A stretch of DNA of 34,293 nt from Pseudomonadota bacterium (GTDB lineage Bacteria > Pseudomonadota > Gammaproteobacteria > Xanthomonadales > Rhodanobacteraceae), in contig JAFEFQ010000004.1 of the NCBI GenBank assembly GCA_018240505.1, positions 1 through 34,293 on the forward strand, given 5' to 3'. The translations under genes were made by a program, and so were the position numbers. The notes under the pieces are model-generated. The model searched no databases and was not told where the DNA came from. It saw only the letters and a program-made list of their open reading frames with translations. The stretch's first letter is position 1. Every line of letters begins with the position of its first letter. This document shows positions 1-7,953 of the stretch, in pieces.

Positions 1-527
<527 letters not shown>

Positions 528-617
528 GTGGCGGCTCCGGGCGGGTTGTGGACAAGCGGCAGGGTAGGATAACCCATCGAGTCCGGCCAAGCCCTACAGT
601 CCGGGCGCGGCAACGCG

Positions 618-623
618 TATGAT
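618..623 (+). promoter_or_regulatory. Possible -10 box for dcd
   Basis: TATGAT (one mismatch to TATAAT) lies 35 bases upstream of the dcd GTG in the 131-bp gap between the divergent ABC ATPase and dcd. I see no good -35 hexamer at the normal distance, so this is only a candidate. A GGAG at 650–653 is a suitable ribosome binding site for the GTG at 659. Confidence 0.3.
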
Positions 624-658
624 GACGTCCCTTTCGTCGAGCCGAAGCCGGAGCGTTG

Positions 659-1228
659 GTGAGCATCAAATCCGATCGTTGGATCCGCCGCATGGCGGAA
701 AAGCACGGCATGATCGAGCCGTTCGAAGCAGGGCAGGTGCGGGTCAACGCGTCGGGCGGCAAGCTGATTTCCTACGGCACTTCGAGCTACGGCTACGACG
801 TGCGCTGCGCCGACGAGTTCAAGGTGTTCACCAACATCAACTCGACCATCGTCGACCCCAAGCATTTCGACGCGCGCAGCTTCGTCGACGTCAAGGCCGC
901 GGAGTGCATCATCCCGCCGAACTCGTTCGCGCTGGCGCGCACGGTGGAGTATTTCCGCATCCCGCGCAGCGTGCTGACCGTGTGCCTGGGCAAGAGCACC
1001 TACGCGCGCTGCGGCATCATCGTCAACGTGACCCCGCTCGAACCGGAGTGGGAAGGCCACGTCACCCTGGAGTTTTCCAACACGACGCCGCTGCCGGCGC
1101 GCATCTACGCCAACGAGGGCGTGGCGCAGATGCTGTTCTTCGAATCGGACGAGGTTTGTGAGGTAAGCTATGCCGATCGCGGCGGCAAATATCAGGGTCA
1201 GACAGGAGTCACCTTGCCGCAGGCATGA
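659..1228 (+). CDS. dcd: dCTP deaminase
   Basis: Dcd deaminates dCTP to dUTP, the first step towards dTMP in most Gram-negative bacteria. The 189-residue protein has the homotrimeric dUTPase-like fold signatures: the [10 protein letters not shown] stretch near residue 40, [10 protein letters not shown] (the S/R-bearing active-site motif), [16 protein letters not shown] with the catalytic Glu region, and the C-terminal [13 protein letters not shown] tail that closes over the nucleotide. The GTG at 659 ([14 protein letters not shown]) was preferred to an adjacent TTG at 656 because it fits family N-termini and leaves about 5 bases to the GGAG at 650–653. It stands alone, with an 84-bp gap to the next gene. 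Confidence 0.95.
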   Translation: MSIKSDRWIRRMAEKHGMIEPFEAGQVRVNASGGKLISYGTSSYGYDVRCADEFKVFTNINSTIVDPKHFDARSFVDVKAAECIIPPNSFALARTVEYFRIPRSVLTVCLGKSTYARCGIIVNVTPLEPEWEGHVTLEFSNTTPLPARIYANEGVAQMLFFESDEVCEVSYADRGGKYQGQTGVTLPQA

Positions 1229-1312
1229 TTGAACAGGTTCCTGTCAGACCGTCGCTGTCGTGCAAATTGACGATTGGGCGCTGACCGCAAATCCACGAGG
1301 CACGCAGGACAC

Positions 1313-1717
1313 ATGCAGAACATCACTTTCGCTCGCTCATTCAAGCTCGTGCTGCTGGCGTTGGCCTTGGCCGTGCTCGCCGCCTGCGGGCGCGACAACA
1401 TCAAGGAAGGCACCTCCGAGCCGACCGTCTCCCCGCAGCAGTACGACCTCGTCGTGCGCGCCGACAAGGACGGCCAGTTCGACCTCGACGGCGCGACGCT
1501 CGACACGCAGACGCTGCGCGACCACATCCGCTATCGCAACGACACCGGACAGCCGGTGCGCACGATCCTGCTCAAGCGCGGCGAGAAACAGAAGGTCACC
1601 AACCAGCAGGTTGCGGGCCTTGCCGGCATCGCGCGCGACCTGAAGGCCGAAGCCTATGTGCTCGACAACGACGACAGGCTCAAGGTCATCCAGATCGCCG
1701 ATGACGGCAAGAAGTAG
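1313..1717 (+). CDS. Small lipoprotein with an ExbD-like periplasmic domain (tentative)
   Basis: This 134-residue protein begins with a short basic n-region, a hydrophobic core and the lipobox LAAC, so it should be a lipid-anchored envelope protein. The start at 1313 was chosen because the signal peptide begins there and AGGAC stands just upstream; the longer TTG reading from 1274 adds 13 residues that spoil the signal. The mature part (YDLVVRADKDGQFDLDG, LRDHIRYR, then VYVLDN-like strands ending in KVIQIAD) recalls the periplasmic domain of ExbD/TolR proteins, but there is no transmembrane anchor of that type and no ExbB nearby. Function is unknown; the ExbD resemblance is by eye. Confidence 0.8.
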   Translation: MQNITFARSFKLVLLALALAVLAACGRDNIKEGTSEPTVSPQQYDLVVRADKDGQFDLDGATLDTQTLRDHIRYRNDTGQPVRTILLKRGEKQKVTNQQVAGLAGIARDLKAEAYVLDNDDRLKVIQIADDGKK

Positions 1718-1720
1718 CAC

Positions 1721-1833
1721 GAGCGATTTGCGCCGCAAATCGCTCCGGTACATGGATGTACTGCCGAATCAAACGCTTTGGGTTTGATTCGGCAAACGAG
1801 GCGCGGCTTTGCCGCGACCGTTTGCTTGCAAAC
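1721..1833 (+). repeat. Cluster of consecutive palindromes between two small envelope-protein genes
   Basis: Five inverted repeats follow each other. A perfect 12-bp arm pair runs at 1721–1732/1734–1745 (GAGCGATTTGCG). A 6-bp pair lies at 1748–1753/1756–1761. A 13-bp perfect pair with a 7-base loop is at 1762–1774/1782–1794 (TGCCGAATCAAAC). A compound stem at 1792–1825 has outer arms GCAAACG/CGTTTGC around CGCGGC-TTT-GCCGCG. The last is GTTTGC/GCAAAC at 1820–1825/1828–1833, sharing an arm with the previous one. No U-tract follows any of them, so they are not typical terminators. The CGCGGC-TTT-GCCGCG core resembles REP-type repeats of pseudomonads and xanthomonads. They fill most of the 164-bp gap, which otherwise holds the next gene's leader. 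Confidence 0.75.
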
Positions 1834-1881
1834 CGCGGCAGGATGCCCGGTTTTGCAATAGTTTATCTACGGGAGAAAACC

Positions 1882-2331
1882 ATGCGTCGCACGATCACAA
1901 TTCTGGCCGTCGCACTTGGCCTGGCCTTCGCCGCCACCGGCTTCGCGCGCGATATCGAAGACGGCAAGCTCATCATCAAGATCACCAAGGACGGCAAGTA
2001 CCAGGTCGGCGATGCGCTGACCGTCGACAAGGTCGGCATGTACGGTGCCGTCGGCAGTTTCTACCAGGATGGCAAGGACAAGAACAAGCCGCTCCAGGGC
2101 ATCATCGTGAAGAAGGCCGAGAAGGCCAACGACGAGCAGAAGCACATGATCTACGTCACCGGCAAGCGCATGGCGCTGCCGGTCTATCTCGACATGGACG
2201 GCAAGGAACAGCTCTACAGCGAACCGGAACCCGCGCCCGCCCCCGCCCCGGCGGCAGCGCCGGCGGCCGAGGCAGCACCCGCCGCGGCGGCTCCGGCGCC
2301 CGAGCCGCAGGCCGATCCGAACAAGCATTGA
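1882..2331 (+). CDS. Small secreted protein with Ala/Pro-rich C-terminal tail
   Basis: This is a 149-residue protein of unknown function. Residues 1–22 form a Sec signal peptide (MRRTITILAVALGL... ending ATGFA). The mature part holds a compact ~80-residue region with two DGK-containing strands (DGKLIIKITKDGKYQVGD) and a lysine-rich stretch, then a low-complexity tail of alternating Ala, Pro and Glu. The ATG at 1882 is preceded by GGGAG at 1871–1875. The longer reading from 1756 would translate through the upstream palindromes and bury the signal peptide, so it was rejected. An intrinsic terminator follows directly. Probably periplasmic; no family was recognised. Confidence 0.8.
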   Translation: MRRTITILAVALGLAFAATGFARDIEDGKLIIKITKDGKYQVGDALTVDKVGMYGAVGSFYQDGKDKNKPLQGIIVKKAEKANDEQKHMIYVTGKRMALPVYLDMDGKEQLYSEPEPAPAPAPAAAPAAEAAPAAAAPAPEPQADPNKH

Positions 2332-2352
2332 CGGTTTCGCTCAGGTGTTTCG

Positions 2353-2383
2353 AACGGCGCCCATTGCGGCGCCGTTCTTTTTT
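2353..2383 (+). terminator. Rho-independent terminator
   Basis: A perfect 9-bp GC-rich stem (AACGGCGCC/GGCGCCGTT, 2353–2361 and 2368–2376) with a 6-base loop is followed by CTTTTTT at 2377–2383. It closes the small secreted-protein gene, 22 bases after its stop codon, and separates it from the convergent pcp operon. Confidence 0.9.
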
Positions 2384-2449
2384 CCGCGTCCCGCGCGCAG
2401 CGCAGGCGCAACGAGCGCAGCGCATTGCGCCGCAAATTCCGCGTCGCTC

Positions 2450-3118
2450 TCAGTGCGTGGCGCCACCGGGATAGCGCAGATCGGCGCGCGTGGTCAGCGC
2501 GGTTTCCACGCACAGGCGGATCGCCGCGATCATCGTGGCCAACGGCAGGCTCGCCGCGCCGGGGAATTTCTTCGCCTGCTCGGGCAGGTACGGCACGTGG
2601 ACGAAGCCGCCTCGCGCGCGCGAACGCGACCGGCCCAGGCGGTGCATCAGGCCGTAGAACACCTGGTTGCAGACGAAGCTGCCGGCGCTCTGCGACAGCT
2701 CGGCCGGAATGTCCGCCGCACGCAGCGCGGCCAGCATGGCCTTGACCGGCAGGGTGGCGAAGTAGGCGTTGGCCGCGCGCTTGACGATGCGCACGTCGAC
2801 CGGCTGTTCGCCGGCGTTGTCCGCGATGCGCGCATCGATCAGGTTGACCGCGACGCGCTCGAGCGAAATGCCGCTGCGCCCGCCGGCCTGGCCGAGCGCG
2901 ATCACGAGCGCGGGCCGGTGCCGGCGCAGCAGCGCATCGAGCGCGGGCAGCGAACGCGCGAATTCGGTCGGCAGCTCGGCGCCGACGACGCGATGGCCGG
3001 CAACGATCTCGCCGTCGAGCGCGCGCGCGATCTCGAACGAGGGGTTGAGCGCCTCGCCGTCGAACGGGTCGAATCCGGTCACGAGCGCGACCGGCAATTT
3101 CTTGCGGGTGTTGTTCAT
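2450..3118 (-). CDS. pcp: Pyroglutamyl-peptidase I
   Basis: This cytoplasmic cysteine peptidase removes N-terminal pyroglutamate (5-oxoproline) from peptides. The 222 residues match the family's usual ~215. The N-terminus has VTGFDPFDGEALNPS. The three catalytic landmarks are visible: the Glu in SLERVAVNLIDARIADN, the Cys nucleophile in GSFVCNQVFYGLMH and the His in GGFVHVPYLPEQ. The start ATG at 3118 overlaps the stop of the DUF979 gene (ATGA), so it is the last gene of the minus-strand unit. The context fits: it would supply 5-oxoproline to the PxpABC hydrolase encoded upstream in the same operon. Confidence 0.95.
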   Translation of the reverse strand: MNNTRKKLPVALVTGFDPFDGEALNPSFEIARALDGEIVAGHRVVGAELPTEFARSLPALDALLRRHRPALVIALGQAGGRSGISLERVAVNLIDARIADNAGEQPVDVRIVKRAANAYFATLPVKAMLAALRAADIPAELSQSAGSFVCNQVFYGLMHRLGRSRSRARGGFVHVPYLPEQAKKFPGAASLPLATMIAAIRLCVETALTTRADLRYPGGATH

Positions 3119-4077
3119 CGGAATACGAGCATGGCCATCAGGATGACGTTGACGACCAGCAGCACGAGCGCGGTCGGCCACTGCGCGCGAATCACGGCGT
3201 ACTGGTCGCGCAGTTCGAGCAGCACCGTGGGCACGATGTTGAAGTTCGCCGCCATCGGCGTCAGCAGCGTGCCGCAGTAGCCGGTCAGCATGCCGAGCGA
3301 GCCGAGCACGGCCGGCGCGGCGCCATGCCGGTGCACGAGCAGCGGCAGGCCGATGCCGGCCATCATGACGGGGAACGCGGCGAACGCGTTGCCCATGATC
3401 ATCGTGAACAGCACCATGCCGAGCGCGAACGCGACGAGGCAGGCGAGGCGGTTGTCGACCGGGATGACCGCGCCGACGATCGCGGCGACCGCGTCGCCGA
3501 CGCCGGTTGCGGCGAACACGCCGCCGAGCGTGGCGAGCACCATCGGCAGCAGGGCGACGCAGCCGAGCGTGTCGAGCAGGCGGCGTCCCTCGGCGAGCGC
3601 CTGCGTCGCCGGCGCGCGCGTCGTGTACACGGCGACCAGCGCCGCGATCACGCAGGCCAACGCCAGCGAAACCAGCGTCGCCTGCGACGCTTCGACCAGC
3701 GCCACGCCGCGCCAGGACAGATGCGGCAACGCGAGCACGAGCGCGACCGTTGCGAACGGGATCGTCAGCGCGGGCAGGAACAGCCTGTTGCCGAGGCGTG
3801 CGGCGGAATCGCGCCGCTCGCCCTCCGTCGAACTCGGCATCTGCATCGTGCCCGACACCGCGAGCAAGCCGAGCGCGATCACGCCGAGGCCCATCAGCTG
3901 CGCCGGCCAGCGCGTGTGCGCGGCGCCCGCCGCCTTGATCGCGTCGCCGAACAGGAACGCGCAGCCGACCACGGCCCAGAACGCGGCCATGGCCCAGCGC
4001 CGCTCGCGCAGGTTGTAGAGCGCGCACAGCGCGAGCCACGCGCCCATCAACCAGTAGACGTATTCAAGGTGCAGCAT
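3115..4077 (-). CDS. DUF979 family membrane protein, probable 5-oxoproline transporter subunit
   Basis: This 320-residue, strongly hydrophobic protein has about nine or ten predicted membrane segments. It begins LEYVYWLMGAWLALCALYNL and carries a conserved-looking GNAFAAFPVMMAGIGLPLL and TGYCGTLLTPMAANFNIVP region. Its combination with a DUF969 protein, pcp and 5-oxoprolinase genes is the recurrent context in which this family is named a putative 5-oxoproline transporter subunit; the transport role is inferred from context. Its start overlaps the end of the DUF969 gene by 14 bases and its stop overlaps pcp (ATGA), implying translational coupling on both sides. Confidence 0.9.
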   Translation of the reverse strand: MLHLEYVYWLMGAWLALCALYNLRERRWAMAAFWAVVGCAFLFGDAIKAAGAAHTRWPAQLMGLGVIALGLLAVSGTMQMPSSTEGERRDSAARLGNRLFLPALTIPFATVALVLALPHLSWRGVALVEASQATLVSLALACVIAALVAVYTTRAPATQALAEGRRLLDTLGCVALLPMVLATLGGVFAATGVGDAVAAIVGAVIPVDNRLACLVAFALGMVLFTMIMGNAFAAFPVMMAGIGLPLLVHRHGAAPAVLGSLGMLTGYCGTLLTPMAANFNIVPTVLLELRDQYAVIRAQWPTALVLLVVNVILMAMLVFR

Positions 4078-4771
4078 CGGTCACCTCGCTGCCCGAAGCT
4101 TTCATGTGCGCGCGCTCGAGTGAGCGCTGCACCCACCAGATGCGCACGGCATGGATCACGAACGCCGCGATCGCGGTCGGCAGCGCCCACAGCGCGATCG
4201 ACAGAGGATCGAGCTGGATGCCGTTGCGCGCATAGAAGCCCTGGATCAGCAGCACCGCGCCGAAGGCGAGGAATACGTCCTCACCGAAGAAGCGGCCGAC
4301 GTTGTCGGTGGCCGCGGCCAGCGCGCGCACGCGCTCGCGTGCGGCGTCGTCGAGCACGATGCCGTCGTTCTGCGCCGCCGCCTCGCTCATCGGCGCGACC
4401 AGCGGGCGCACGGTCTGCGCGTGGCCGGCGAGGTCGATCATGCCGAGCATCGACAGCAGCTGGCGCGCGCCGAGATAGGCGATCAGCAAGCGCGCGAGCG
4501 AAAGCTTGCGGAACGAGGCGATCCACGCCTGCGCGCGCTCGCGCAGGCCGTAGCGCTCGAGCAGGCCGATCGCGGGCAGGGTCAGCACGAACAGCAGCAG
4601 CGCGCGATTGCTCACGAACGAGTCGCCGATCAGCGCGAGCAGGTCGCCGACGCCCATGCCCGCGGCGAGGCCGCTGGCCACGCCCGCGGCGATCACGACG
4701 AGGACCGGGTTGCGCTTGAGCGCGAAGCCAGCGATCACGACGGCGACGCCGATCAGCGGCCAGTAGTTCAT
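4064..4771 (-). CDS. DUF969 family membrane protein, probable 5-oxoproline transporter subunit
   Basis: This 235-residue integral membrane protein has roughly six hydrophobic segments, beginning MNYWPLIGVAVVIAGFALKRNP. The ARQLLSMLGMIDLAGHAQTVRPLVAPMSEAAA stretch is typical of the DUF969 family. It is the normal partner of DUF979, encoded just downstream with a 14-base overlap. A strong GGGAGGA Shine–Dalgarno lies a few bases before the ATG at 4771. That fits independent translation initiation, because a 110-bp gap with a repeat element separates this gene from pxpA. The substrate is inferred from the pcp/pxpABC neighbours. Confidence 0.9.
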   Translation of the reverse strand: MNYWPLIGVAVVIAGFALKRNPVLVVIAAGVASGLAAGMGVGDLLALIGDSFVSNRALLLFVLTLPAIGLLERYGLRERAQAWIASFRKLSLARLLIAYLGARQLLSMLGMIDLAGHAQTVRPLVAPMSEAAAQNDGIVLDDAARERVRALAAATDNVGRFFGEDVFLAFGAVLLIQGFYARNGIQLDPLSIALWALPTAIAAFVIHAVRIWWVQRSLERAHMKASGSEVTDAAP

Positions 4772-4794
4772 GCATTCCTCCCGTCGTTGTATTC

Positions 4795-4871
4795 GCAGGG
4801 GCTCGATTCATCGAGCCCGGTCTGTTCATCCGCCGAGGACAAGAGCCGGGCGCGATGAATCGCGCCCCTAC
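4795..4871. repeat. REPIN-like element: two inverted palindromes in the pxpA–DUF969 gap
   Basis: Two 20-bp palindromes face each other. Copy one is at 4799–4818 (9-bp arms GGGCTCGAT/ATCGAGCCC, centre TC). Copy two is at 4848–4867 (arms GGGCGCGAT/ATCGCGCCC, centre GA). The element begins GCAGGGGC (4795–4802) and ends GCCCCTAC (4864–4871), so its ends are near-perfect inverted repeats. A relative with the same ends lies at 6698–6805. This occupies most of the 110-bp gap 4772–4881, which contains no gene. Confidence 0.8.
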
Positions 4872-4881
4872 CCGTTGGATT

Positions 4882-5655
4882 CTAGGACGCGATGCGCCCG
4901 ATGCCGACGCCGGCGTTTTTCAGCGCGGCATTCAAGCGCCGCGCGAACACCGCCGCGTCGGGGCGGTCGCCGTGCACGCAGATCGTGTCCGCGCGGATGT
5001 CGACGCGCCGGCCGTCGCGCGTCGACGCGTTGCCGCGCGTCGCGATCTGCACCGCCTGCGCGACCGCGGCCTCGACGTCGTCGATCACGGCGCCTTCCTC
5101 GCGGCGCGGCGTGAGCGAGCCGTCGGCGCGATAGCGGCGGTCGGCGAACGCTTCGTGCGCGACGATCAGGCCGAGCTGCGCGCCGGCGTGCGGCAGCGCG
5201 CTGCCGGCGAGACCGACGAGGATCAGGCGCGGATCGAAGTCGCGCACCGCATTGGCGATCGCCTCGGCGAGCTTCGCATCCTTCGCCGCCATGTTGTACA
5301 GCGCGCCATGCGGCTTGACGTGGTGCAGGCGCTGGCCCTGCGCACGGACAAAGCCGGCGAGCGCGCCGATCTGGTACAGCGTCGCCGCATGCGCCTCGGC
5401 CGGCGAGATCGCCAGTTCGCGCCGCCCGAAGCCCTGCAGGTCGGGCAGCGCGACGTGCGCGCCGATCGCCACGCCATGCTCGGCGGCGAGGATCACCGTG
5501 CGCTGCATCGTCATGAAATCGCCGGCGTGGAAACCGCAGGCGATGTTGACCGAGCTGACATGCGGCATGACGCCAGCATCGTCGCCCATCGTCCAGGCGC
5601 CGAAGGATTCGCCCATGTCGCAGTTGAGATCGATGACCATATTCGCGTTCGTCAC
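4882..5655 (-). CDS. pxpA: 5-oxoprolinase subunit PxpA (LamB/YcsF family)
   Basis: PxpA works with PxpB and PxpC in the ATP-dependent opening of 5-oxoproline to glutamate. The 257 residues match the family's usual ~250. They show the diagnostic IDLNCDMGESFGAW N-terminus, NIACGFHAGD, GAHVALPDLQGFGRR, HVKPHGALYN and a late CVHGDRPD segment; the clustered His and Asp residues are those conserved in YcsF proteins. The ATG at 5655 overlaps the pxpC stop (ATGA), which is why it was preferred to the internal ATG six codons on. It is followed by a repeat-containing gap before the transporter genes. Confidence 0.95.
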   Translation of the reverse strand: MTNANMVIDLNCDMGESFGAWTMGDDAGVMPHVSSVNIACGFHAGDFMTMQRTVILAAEHGVAIGAHVALPDLQGFGRRELAISPAEAHAATLYQIGALAGFVRAQGQRLHHVKPHGALYNMAAKDAKLAEAIANAVRDFDPRLILVGLAGSALPHAGAQLGLIVAHEAFADRRYRADGSLTPRREEGAVIDDVEAAVAQAVQIATRGNASTRDGRRVDIRADTICVHGDRPDAAVFARRLNAALKNAGVGIGRIAS

Positions 5656-6680
5656 CAGGGCCGATGCAGACGTGCCTGAATCCAGCTCGCGAGCTTCGCC
5701 AGCGCGCGTTCGCGCTCAAGATAGCGCATTTGCGCAGCGGCGAGATCGGTCGGTGCGAAACGCACCGCGTCGCCCGGGCGACGTTGCGCCAGGTGCGGCA
5801 GATCGATCGCGATCACCTGCGCGATGCGCGGATAGCCGCCGGTGGTCGGCGCCTCGGCGGTCAGCGCGATCGGCACGCCGCCCGGCGGCAACTGCAGCGT
5901 GCCGGGCGCGGTGCCGGCCGAGACCATTTCGATCGGCGCGGCAAGTTTCAGCGGCACGCGTTCGAAGCGGCAGCCGACGCGGTTCGAATCGACGCCGATG
6001 CGGAACTCGGCGCCGAACAGCGCGCGTCGCGAGTCGGCATCGAGGCGATCGAAATGCGTGCCGGCAATCGCGCGGATCGGCCGTGTCGCGCCCGCGTCGA
6101 ACCACGACGAGGGATCGAGCGACCACTTCGCCGCAAAGACTCGTCGATTTTCGGTGCGCGCTTCGAACGGGAGTGCCCCAAGCGCTTCACGCAAATCGCC
6201 GCACAATACGCGCGGCGCAGCGGCGCAAGGCAATTCGTCGCCCGCGGCCAGCGCGCGCGGCAACGGACCGAGCGCGGCGTTGATGTCGCTGCTGCGGCTG
6301 CCGAGCACGGCCGGCAGGGCGATGCCGCCGGCGACGGCAAGATAGGCGCGCGTGCCGTGACGCATGCCGCCCAGACTCAATTCGCTGCCGGCGCGCAGCA
6401 GCACGGGCCGCCACAGCGGCACGATCTCGTCGCCGCAACGCGCGTCGATTTCCGCGCCGGCGATCGCGATCAGCGCATCGGCCTCGAAGCGCAGGCGCGG
6501 GCCGCGCAGGGTGATTTCGAGCGCCGCGACATCCTGCGCGTTGCCGACCAGCATGTTGGCGAGGCGCAGCGATACGTCGTCCATCGCCCCGGCGCGGCCG
6601 ACGCCGATCGCGGCATGGCCACGACGCCCGCCATCCTGCACGCTGGTGAGCAGACCGGGCGCCAGCACGCGAAGGTTCAT
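5652..6680 (-). CDS. pxpC: 5-oxoprolinase subunit PxpC (biotin-dependent carboxyltransferase-like)
   Basis: This 342-residue subunit of 5-oxoprolinase belongs to the KipA/urea-amidolyase C-terminal family. The N-terminus (LRVLAPGLLTSVQDGGRRGHAAIGVGRAGAMD) is highly characteristic. Further motifs are NMLVGNAQDVAALEITLRGP, AGGIALPAVLGSRSSD and, late, GTLQLPPGGVPIALTAEAPTTGGYPRIAQVI. It overlaps pxpB at its start and pxpA at its end, in each case by the four bases ATGA, so B, C and A should be translated in a coupled series and stoichiometrically. Confidence 0.95.
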   Translation of the reverse strand: MNLRVLAPGLLTSVQDGGRRGHAAIGVGRAGAMDDVSLRLANMLVGNAQDVAALEITLRGPRLRFEADALIAIAGAEIDARCGDEIVPLWRPVLLRAGSELSLGGMRHGTRAYLAVAGGIALPAVLGSRSSDINAALGPLPRALAAGDELPCAAAPRVLCGDLREALGALPFEARTENRRVFAAKWSLDPSSWFDAGATRPIRAIAGTHFDRLDADSRRALFGAEFRIGVDSNRVGCRFERVPLKLAAPIEMVSAGTAPGTLQLPPGGVPIALTAEAPTTGGYPRIAQVIAIDLPHLAQRRPGDAVRFAPTDLAAAQMRYLERERALAKLASWIQARLHRPW

Positions 6681-7525
6681 CGCGGCTGGCCGGCATCGTA
6701 GGGGCGCGATTTATCGCGCCCGGCTTCCGATTCGTCAGCTGCAAAAAAGCAGGGCTCGATCGCGCTGAACCCTTCGCGCGAGGCACGCGAAGGTCTGGCC
6801 CCTGCGGATTTCTGCAGCCACGCGAACTTGTCAGCATCGATCGCACGGAAACGCACGCGCTGGCCCGGAGCGAGCAGCGCGGGCGGATCGCGCGCAGCAT
6901 CGAACAGGGTCAGCGGCGTGCGGCCGAGGATCTGCCAGCCGCCGGGCAGCTCGCGTGGGTAGATGCCGGTCTGCGCGCCGCCGATCGCGACCGAACCCGC
7001 CGGCACGCGCGTGCGCGGGTTCGCGCGGCGCGGCGCGTGCAGCGCCGGATCGAGGCCGAGCAGGTACGGAAAGCCCGGCGCAAAGCCGAGCATCGCGACG
7101 CGATAGTCTCCGGCGACGTGGCGCGCGATCACCTCGTCGGCGCCGACTCCGGCGAGCCCGGCGACATCGGCAAGATCAGGGCCGTGTTCGCCGCCGTAGC
7201 AAACGGGAATCTCCAATACCGTTCCCTGTTCCGCAGATAGCGCTGTCCTCGCCGGAGCGGGCAGGGCGGCAGCGATCTCGAGCAAGCGCTGCGCAAGGCG
7301 TTCGCCCGGCGCGGTGGACGCAGCTGGCTCGCTCCATGCGCGCGGGTCGTAGTGCACGGCAACACTCGCATACGCAGGCACGATATCGACCACGCCGGGC
7401 AACGCCGCCTCGCGCAGTGTGTGCGCGAGGGCGTGGACGCAGGCGTTCAGCGTTGCATCGATGCCGGCGCCGAGGCGCAGCAGCAGGGCGCGATCGCCGA
7501 GCCACTCGATGTGGACATCGTTCAT
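6677..7525 (-). CDS. pxpB: 5-oxoprolinase subunit PxpB (KipI/AHS1 family) with repeat-derived C-terminal tail
   Basis: This is the third 5-oxoprolinase subunit. Residues 1–~240 are a normal PxpB/KipI body: WLGDRALLLRLG at the start, EIPVCYGGEHGPDL, MLGFAPGFPYLLGLDP, RVPAGSVAIGGAQTGIYP, LPGGWQILGRTPL and LAPGQRVRF. The protein is 282 residues where relatives are usually about 220–240. The extra ~40 residues (from GARPSRASREGFSAIEP to the end) are encoded by a palindromic repeat element at 6698–6805, so the tail is probably not functional sequence of the family. The ATG at 7525 overlaps the HIT gene stop and its own stop overlaps the pxpC ATG. Confidence 0.93.
   Translation of the reverse strand: MNDVHIEWLGDRALLLRLGAGIDATLNACVHALAHTLREAALPGVVDIVPAYASVAVHYDPRAWSEPAASTAPGERLAQRLLEIAAALPAPARTALSAEQGTVLEIPVCYGGEHGPDLADVAGLAGVGADEVIARHVAGDYRVAMLGFAPGFPYLLGLDPALHAPRRANPRTRVPAGSVAIGGAQTGIYPRELPGGWQILGRTPLTLFDAARDPPALLAPGQRVRFRAIDADKFAWLQKSAGARPSRASREGFSAIEPCFFAADESEAGRDKSRPYDAGQPR
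6698..6805. repeat. REPIN-like palindromic element inside the 3' end of pxpB
   Basis: The core palindrome GGGCGCGAT-TT-ATCGCGCCC at 6702–6721 differs by one central base from the copy at 4848–4867. The stretch begins GTAGGGGC (6698–6705) and ends GCCCCTGC (6798–6805), the same terminal octamers as the element at 4795–4871 in the opposite orientation. It also holds a degenerate partner, GCAGGGCTCGATCGCGC, at about 6749. Its 108-bp length is a multiple of three, so it keeps the pxpB frame. The exact ends are inferred from the matching termini. Confidence 0.7.
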
Positions 7526-7953
7526 CCGCGCGGCGCGGATTCGAGCAGCGCGAGCAGTTCCGCCTTGCGCGCCGCGAGCGCATCGGCCGCGTAGGGCGCG
7601 GCCTCGCCGACGCCCCAGACCGGCTTCGGCCACGCCGCATCGCCGACATGGCGTGCGACGACATGCACATGCAGCTGCGGCACCATGTTGCCGAGCGCGG
7701 CGACGTTGAGCTTGTCGGGTCGCACGCATGCGCGCAGCGCGCGCGAGCAGCGTTCGACTTCGTCGAGCAATCGATGCTGCTCCGCATGCGCCAGGTCGAT
7801 CCAGTCGCGCATGCCGCTGCGCATCGGCACGAGGATCAGCCACGCAAAGCGCGCATCGTCCATCAGCAACACGCGCGAGAGCTCGAGGTCGCGGAGGAAA
7901 TGCGAGTCCGCGGCAAGCCGGGGATGCAGTTCGAACGGAGCGGCGTCCATCAT
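7522..7953 (-). CDS. HIT domain protein (histidine-triad hydrolase-like)
   Basis: This is a 143-residue cytoplasmic protein with the histidine triad QLHVHVVAR (HxHxHxx) near residue 96, preceded by NVAALGNMVPQ, and an N-terminal half with the HIT-type RVLLMDDARFAWLILVPMR strand. HIT proteins cleave nucleoside phosphoramidates or dinucleoside polyphosphates; the substrate here is unknown. It is embedded between the dienelactone hydrolase-like gene and pxpB, overlapping each by four bases (ATGA). The start at 7953 was chosen for that coupling; a second ATG directly follows. Whether it serves 5-oxoproline metabolism or is only a passenger cannot be told. Confidence 0.92.
   Translation of the reverse strand: MMDAAPFELHPRLAADSHFLRDLELSRVLLMDDARFAWLILVPMRSGMRDWIDLAHAEQHRLLDEVERCSRALRACVRPDKLNVAALGNMVPQLHVHVVARHVGDAAWPKPVWGVGEAAPYAADALAARKAELLALLESAPRG

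Noticed and set aside
1756..1881. N-terminal extension of the small secreted protein from an ATG at 1756
   Set aside because: It would translate the palindrome cluster and place 42 residues before a clear signal peptide; GGGAG supports 1882.
2384..2449. GC-rich inverted pieces after the terminator at 2353
   Set aside because: No stable stem or conserved element could be made out; it is simply the convergent gap before pcp.
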